Below, piece after piece: positions 60,413 to 64,000 of a stretch of DNA of 64,000 bases. The notes under the pieces were generated by a model. The model saw only the letters and a list, made by a program, of their open reading frames with translations, searched no databases and had not been told where the DNA came from. Location of the stretch: the NCBI RefSeq assembly GCF_910592395.1, contig NC_088317.1, forward strand, positions 18,708,039 to 18,772,038, in the 5' to 3' direction. The position numbers and the translations under genes were made by a program. Source of the stretch: Lineus longissimus (lineage: Eukaryota > Nemertea > Pilidiophora > Heteronemertea > Lineidae). The number at the start of each line of letters is the position of its first letter. Position 1 is the stretch's first letter.

Positions 60413-63286
60413 GCATGTGAGGTTGTCTCTTTGGCCAGGGGGTGACTGTCTTCAAGAGTGCCTTGAGACACCATCGCTATACATTGCAGGGACTGGTGTT
60501 GTCCCCATGTGAGGTCTCTTCGGCCAGGGGGTGACCGTCTTCAAGAGTGCCTTGAGACACCATCGCTATACATTGCAGGCGCTGGTGTTGTCCCCATGTG
60601 AGGTTGTCTCTTTGGCCAGGGGGTGACTGTCTTCAAGAGTGCCTTGAGACACCATCGCTATACATTGCAGGCGCTGGTGTTGTCCCCATGTGATGTTGTC
60701 TCTTTGGCCAGGGGGTGACTGTCTTCAAGAGTGCCTTGAGACACCATCGCTATACATTGCAGGCGCTGGTGTTGTCCCCAGTGCATGTGAGGTTGTCTCT
60801 TTGGCCAGGGGCTGACTGTCTTCAAGAGTACCTTGAGACACCATCGCTATACATTGCAGGCGCTGGTGTTGTCCCCATGTGAGGTTGTCTCTTTGGCCAG
60901 GGGGTGACTGTCTTCATGAGTGCCTTGAGACACCATCGCTATACATTGCAGGCGCTGGTGTTGTCCCCATGTGAGGTTGGCTCTTTGGCCAGGGGGTGAC
61001 TGTCTTCAAGAGTACCTTGAGACACCATCGCTATACATTGCAGGCGCTGGTGTTGTCCCCATGTGAGGTTGTCTCTTTGGCCAGGGGCTGACTGTCTTCA
61101 AGAGTGCCTTGAGACACCATCGCTATACATTGCAGGTGCTGGTGTTGTCCCCATGTGAGGTTGTCTCTTTGGCCAGGGGCTGACTGTCTTCAAGAGTACC
61201 TTGAGACACCATCGCTATACATTGCAGGCGCTGGTGTTGTCCCCATGTGAGGTTGTCTCTTTGGCCAGGGGCTGACTGTCTTCAAGAGTGCCTTGAGACA
61301 CCATCGCTATACATTGCAGGCGCTGGTGTTGTCCCCATGTGAGGTTGTCTCTTTGGCCAGGGGCTGACTGTCTTCAAGAGTACCTTGAGACACCATCGCT
61401 ATACATTGCAGGGACTGGTGTTGTCCCCATGTGAGGTTGTCTCTTTGGCCAGGGGCTGACTGTCTTCATGAGTGCCTTGAGACACCATCGCTATACATTG
61501 CAGGGACTGGTGTTGTCCCCATGTGAGGTTGTCTCTTTGGCCAGGGGCTGACTGTCTTCAAGAGTACCTTGAGACACCATCGCTATACATTGCAGGCGCT
61601 GGTGTTGTCCCCATGTGAGGTTGGCTCTTTGGCCAGGGGCTGACTGTCTTCATGAGTGCCTTGAGACACCATCGCTATACATTGCAGGCGCTGGTGTTGT
61701 CCCCATGTGAGGTTGGCTCTTTGGCCAGGGGGTGACTGTCTTCAAGAGTACCTTGAGACACCATCGCTATACATTGCAGGCGCTGGTGTTGTCCCCATGT
61801 GAGGTTGTCTCTTTGGCCAGGGGCTGACTGTCTTCAAGAGTACCTTGAGACACCATCGCTATACATTGCAGGGACTGGTGTTGTCCCCATGTGAGGTTGG
61901 CTCTTTGGCCAGGGGGTGACTGTCTTCAAGAGTGCCTTGAGACACCATCGCTATACATTGCAGGCGCTGGTGTTGTCCCCATGTGATGTTGTCTCTTTGG
62001 CCAGGGGGTGACTGTCTTCAAGAGTGCCTTGAGACACCATCGCTATACATTGCAGGGACTGGTGTTGTCCCCATGTGAGGTTGTCTCTTTGGCCAGGGGC
62101 TGACTGTCTTCAAGAGTGCCTTGAGACACCATCGCTATACATTGCAGGGACTGGTGTTGTCCCCATGTGAGGTTGTCTCTTTGGCCAGGGGCTGACTGTC
62201 TTCAAGAGTGCCTTGAGACACCATCGCTATACATTGCAGGTGCTGGTGTTGTCCCCATGTGATGTTGTCTCTTTGGCCAGGGGCTGACTGTCTTCAAGAG
62301 TACCTTGAGACACCATCGCTATACATTGCAGGGACTGGTGTTGTCCCCATGTGAGGTTGGCTCTTTGGCCAGGGGCTGACTGTCTTCAAGAGTACCTTGA
62401 GACACCATCGCTATACATTGCAGGGACTGGTGTTGTCCCCATGTGAGGTTGTCTCTTTGGCCAGGGGCTGACTGTCTTCAAGAGTGCCTTGAGACACCAT
62501 CACTATACATTGCAGGCGCTGGTGTTGTCCCCATGTGAGGTTGGCTCTTTGGCCAGGGGGTGACTGTCTTCAAGAGTGCCTTGAGACACCATCGCTATAC
62601 ATTGCAGGCGCTGGTGTTGTCCCCATGTGAGGTTGGCTCTTTGGCCAGGGGCCGACTGTCTTCAAGAGTGCCTTGAGACACCATCGCTATACATTGCAGG
62701 CGCTGGTGTTGTCCCCATGTGAGGTTGGTTTGGCCAGGGGCCGACTGTCTTCAAGAGTGCCTTGAGACACCATCGCTATACATTGCAGGCGCTGGTGTTG
62801 TCCCCATGTTAGGTTGGCTCTTTGGCCAGGGGCTGACTGTCTTCAAGAGTACCTTGAGACACCATCGCTATACATTGCAGGTGCTGGTGTTGTCCCCATG
62901 TGAGGTTGGCTCTTTGGCCAGGGGGTGACTGTCTTCAAGAGTACCTTGAGACACCATCGCTATACATTGCAGGCGCTGGTGTTGTCCCCATGTGAGGTTG
63001 GCTCTTTGGCCAGGGGGTGACTGTCTTCAAGAGTACCTTGAGACACCATCGCTATACATTGCAGGCGCTGGTGTTGTCCCCAGTGCATGTGAGGTTGTCT
63101 CTTTGGCCAGGGGCTGACTGTCTGCAAGAGTACCTTGAGACACCATCGCTATACATTGCAGGTGCTGGTGTTGTCCCCATGTGAGGTTGTCTCTTTGGCC
63201 AGGGGCTGACTGTCTTCAAGAGTGCCTTGAGACACCATCGCTATACATTGCAGGCGCTGGTGTTGTCCCCATGTGAGGTTGTCTCT
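60413..63286. repeat. 92-bp satellite array, about 31 copies
   Basis: Tandem 92-bp units containing CTTTGGCCAGGGGCTGACTG, TTGAGACACCATCGCTATAC and GCTGGTGTTGTCCCCATG. Variable sites recur in many copies (GGGGCTG/GGGGGTG, GTGCC/GTACC, GGCGCT/GGGACT/GGTGCT, GTTGTCTC/GTTGGCTC). Two units have an extra TGCA before CATGTGAGG. There is no coding unit; 92 is not a multiple of three. Confidence 0.96.
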
Positions 63287-64000
63287 ATTGCAAGGTGGAC
63301 AGCATCGGCATCACCGGCATCGACGCCAAAACTATTTCATTCGGCGTTTAACGGAAACGTTCGGGAAATCTCCGATTCCCTTTTGGGATGACGGCACGAA
63401 ACAGCGTCGACATCACCGGCATTTAATAGTGATCTCAGCCCTGCTGGAGGGGTGGAAATGAAAAGCTTGCCAGCAAAAGGGTATGGGGATTTCATATGGT
63501 TGGGGTCTACTGAAAAGTCAGAGTACAAGGATGCTCTACAGATGTGATGGAGAGTGACCCCCTGGGTCTCCATGGGGGGTGTTTGACGATGTTGATAAAG
63601 ATTAAAGAAGCCGAAGTATATAAAACTTTTACCAATCAAAGTTTATCTTTTAGAGGAAATAGAATAATTATGCAAAAATATGACTTCTTTTCTGTACAAA
63701 AGATACCATTTGGGCAAGAATTTGAAAAAAATGTATAACTCTCTGTTCTTCTCAATTTTCAAGCTTGGTGGCAATGGAAGGACGTCTGCTTTGTGATTGG
63801 AAGGTCGTTGATTTGAGGATCGGCCAATCAAATGCCACTTGATACTTTCAACTTGCCTGATTTGGCCAAGTGTTGCATAGAATTATGCCCTCCCTGTCTT
63901 CCTGAAGGGTTTCAGGATTTGGATGGGGAATGAATTGAAAGCACATTGAAACAGACAGCAACTGTACTATAGTCAACATTTCACTGTTTTAGCCTCAGAG
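63287..64000. other. Window end, no recognised gene
   Basis: Unique sequence after the satellite. A short imperfect GGCATCACCGGCATCG-like duplication lies near 63304-63425. No exon, splice site pair or RNA gene could be supported. Confidence 0.5.

Noticed and set aside
62719-62928. 69-codon ORF in the 92-bp satellite
   Set aside because: It is a chance frame created by one shortened unit; the 92-bp period shifts frame in every normal unit.

Overview
This is nuclear DNA from an animal. Genes are split into many short exons with GT–AG introns, 3' ends carry AATAAA signals, there is a UGA-recoding selenoprotein with a SECIS element, and intergenic DNA is AT-rich with many minisatellites and repeat remnants. 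The proteins match vertebrate families at moderate distance, and the gene set (IFT81, AKAP14, ANKRD42, SELENOT, PIGZ) suits a ciliated bilaterian. An invertebrate is most likely. Frequent TACATGTA and TAGGCCTA palindromes are compatible with a lophotrochozoan or invertebrate deuterostome, but the sequence alone does not fix the phylum.

Layout, left to right: a 68-bp tandem repeat (1-479); SPCS2 (-, 2743-5985) head-to-head with IFT81 (+, 6942-12766); PIGZ (-, 14369-16909) head-to-head with NCBP2 (+, 17150-18449); ANKRD42 (-, 20931-30076) head-to-head with SELENOT (+, 31047-32986, SECIS near 33220-33287); a LINE fragment (35.4-35.9 kb); an unnamed lysine-rich LRR gene (+, 36652-39690); CDC16 (-, 40764-45077) head-to-head with AKAP14 (+, 45857-48060); LCMT1 (-, 50036-53951) head-to-head with POLD3 (+, 54352-59715); then a roughly 2.9-kb array of a 92-bp satellite and the window end. 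Ten of the eleven genes form five divergent pairs, with start codons 240-970 bp apart.

The genes do not form one pathway. They serve secretory-pathway protein processing (SPCS2), GPI-anchor synthesis (PIGZ), ER redox biology (SELENOT), cap-dependent RNA biology (NCBP2), DNA replication (POLD3), mitotic ubiquitylation (CDC16), PP2A methylation (LCMT1) and cilia (IFT81, AKAP14). All eleven models were built by hand from splice sites, reading phase and remembered family sequences. Every intron phase closes, and each model ends at a stop codon.

The observations most worth checking are: a related element of about 65-125 bp lying in three of the five divergent promoters; the alternating head-to-head architecture; the SELENOT UGA/SECIS pair with a probable 3'UTR intron; very short first coding exons (6 and 7 nt); a GC-AG intron in POLD3; and two inverted-repeat elements without a visible transposase inside POLD3 intron 1. 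Eight minisatellite arrays cover about 12% of the window and produce long spurious ORFs.
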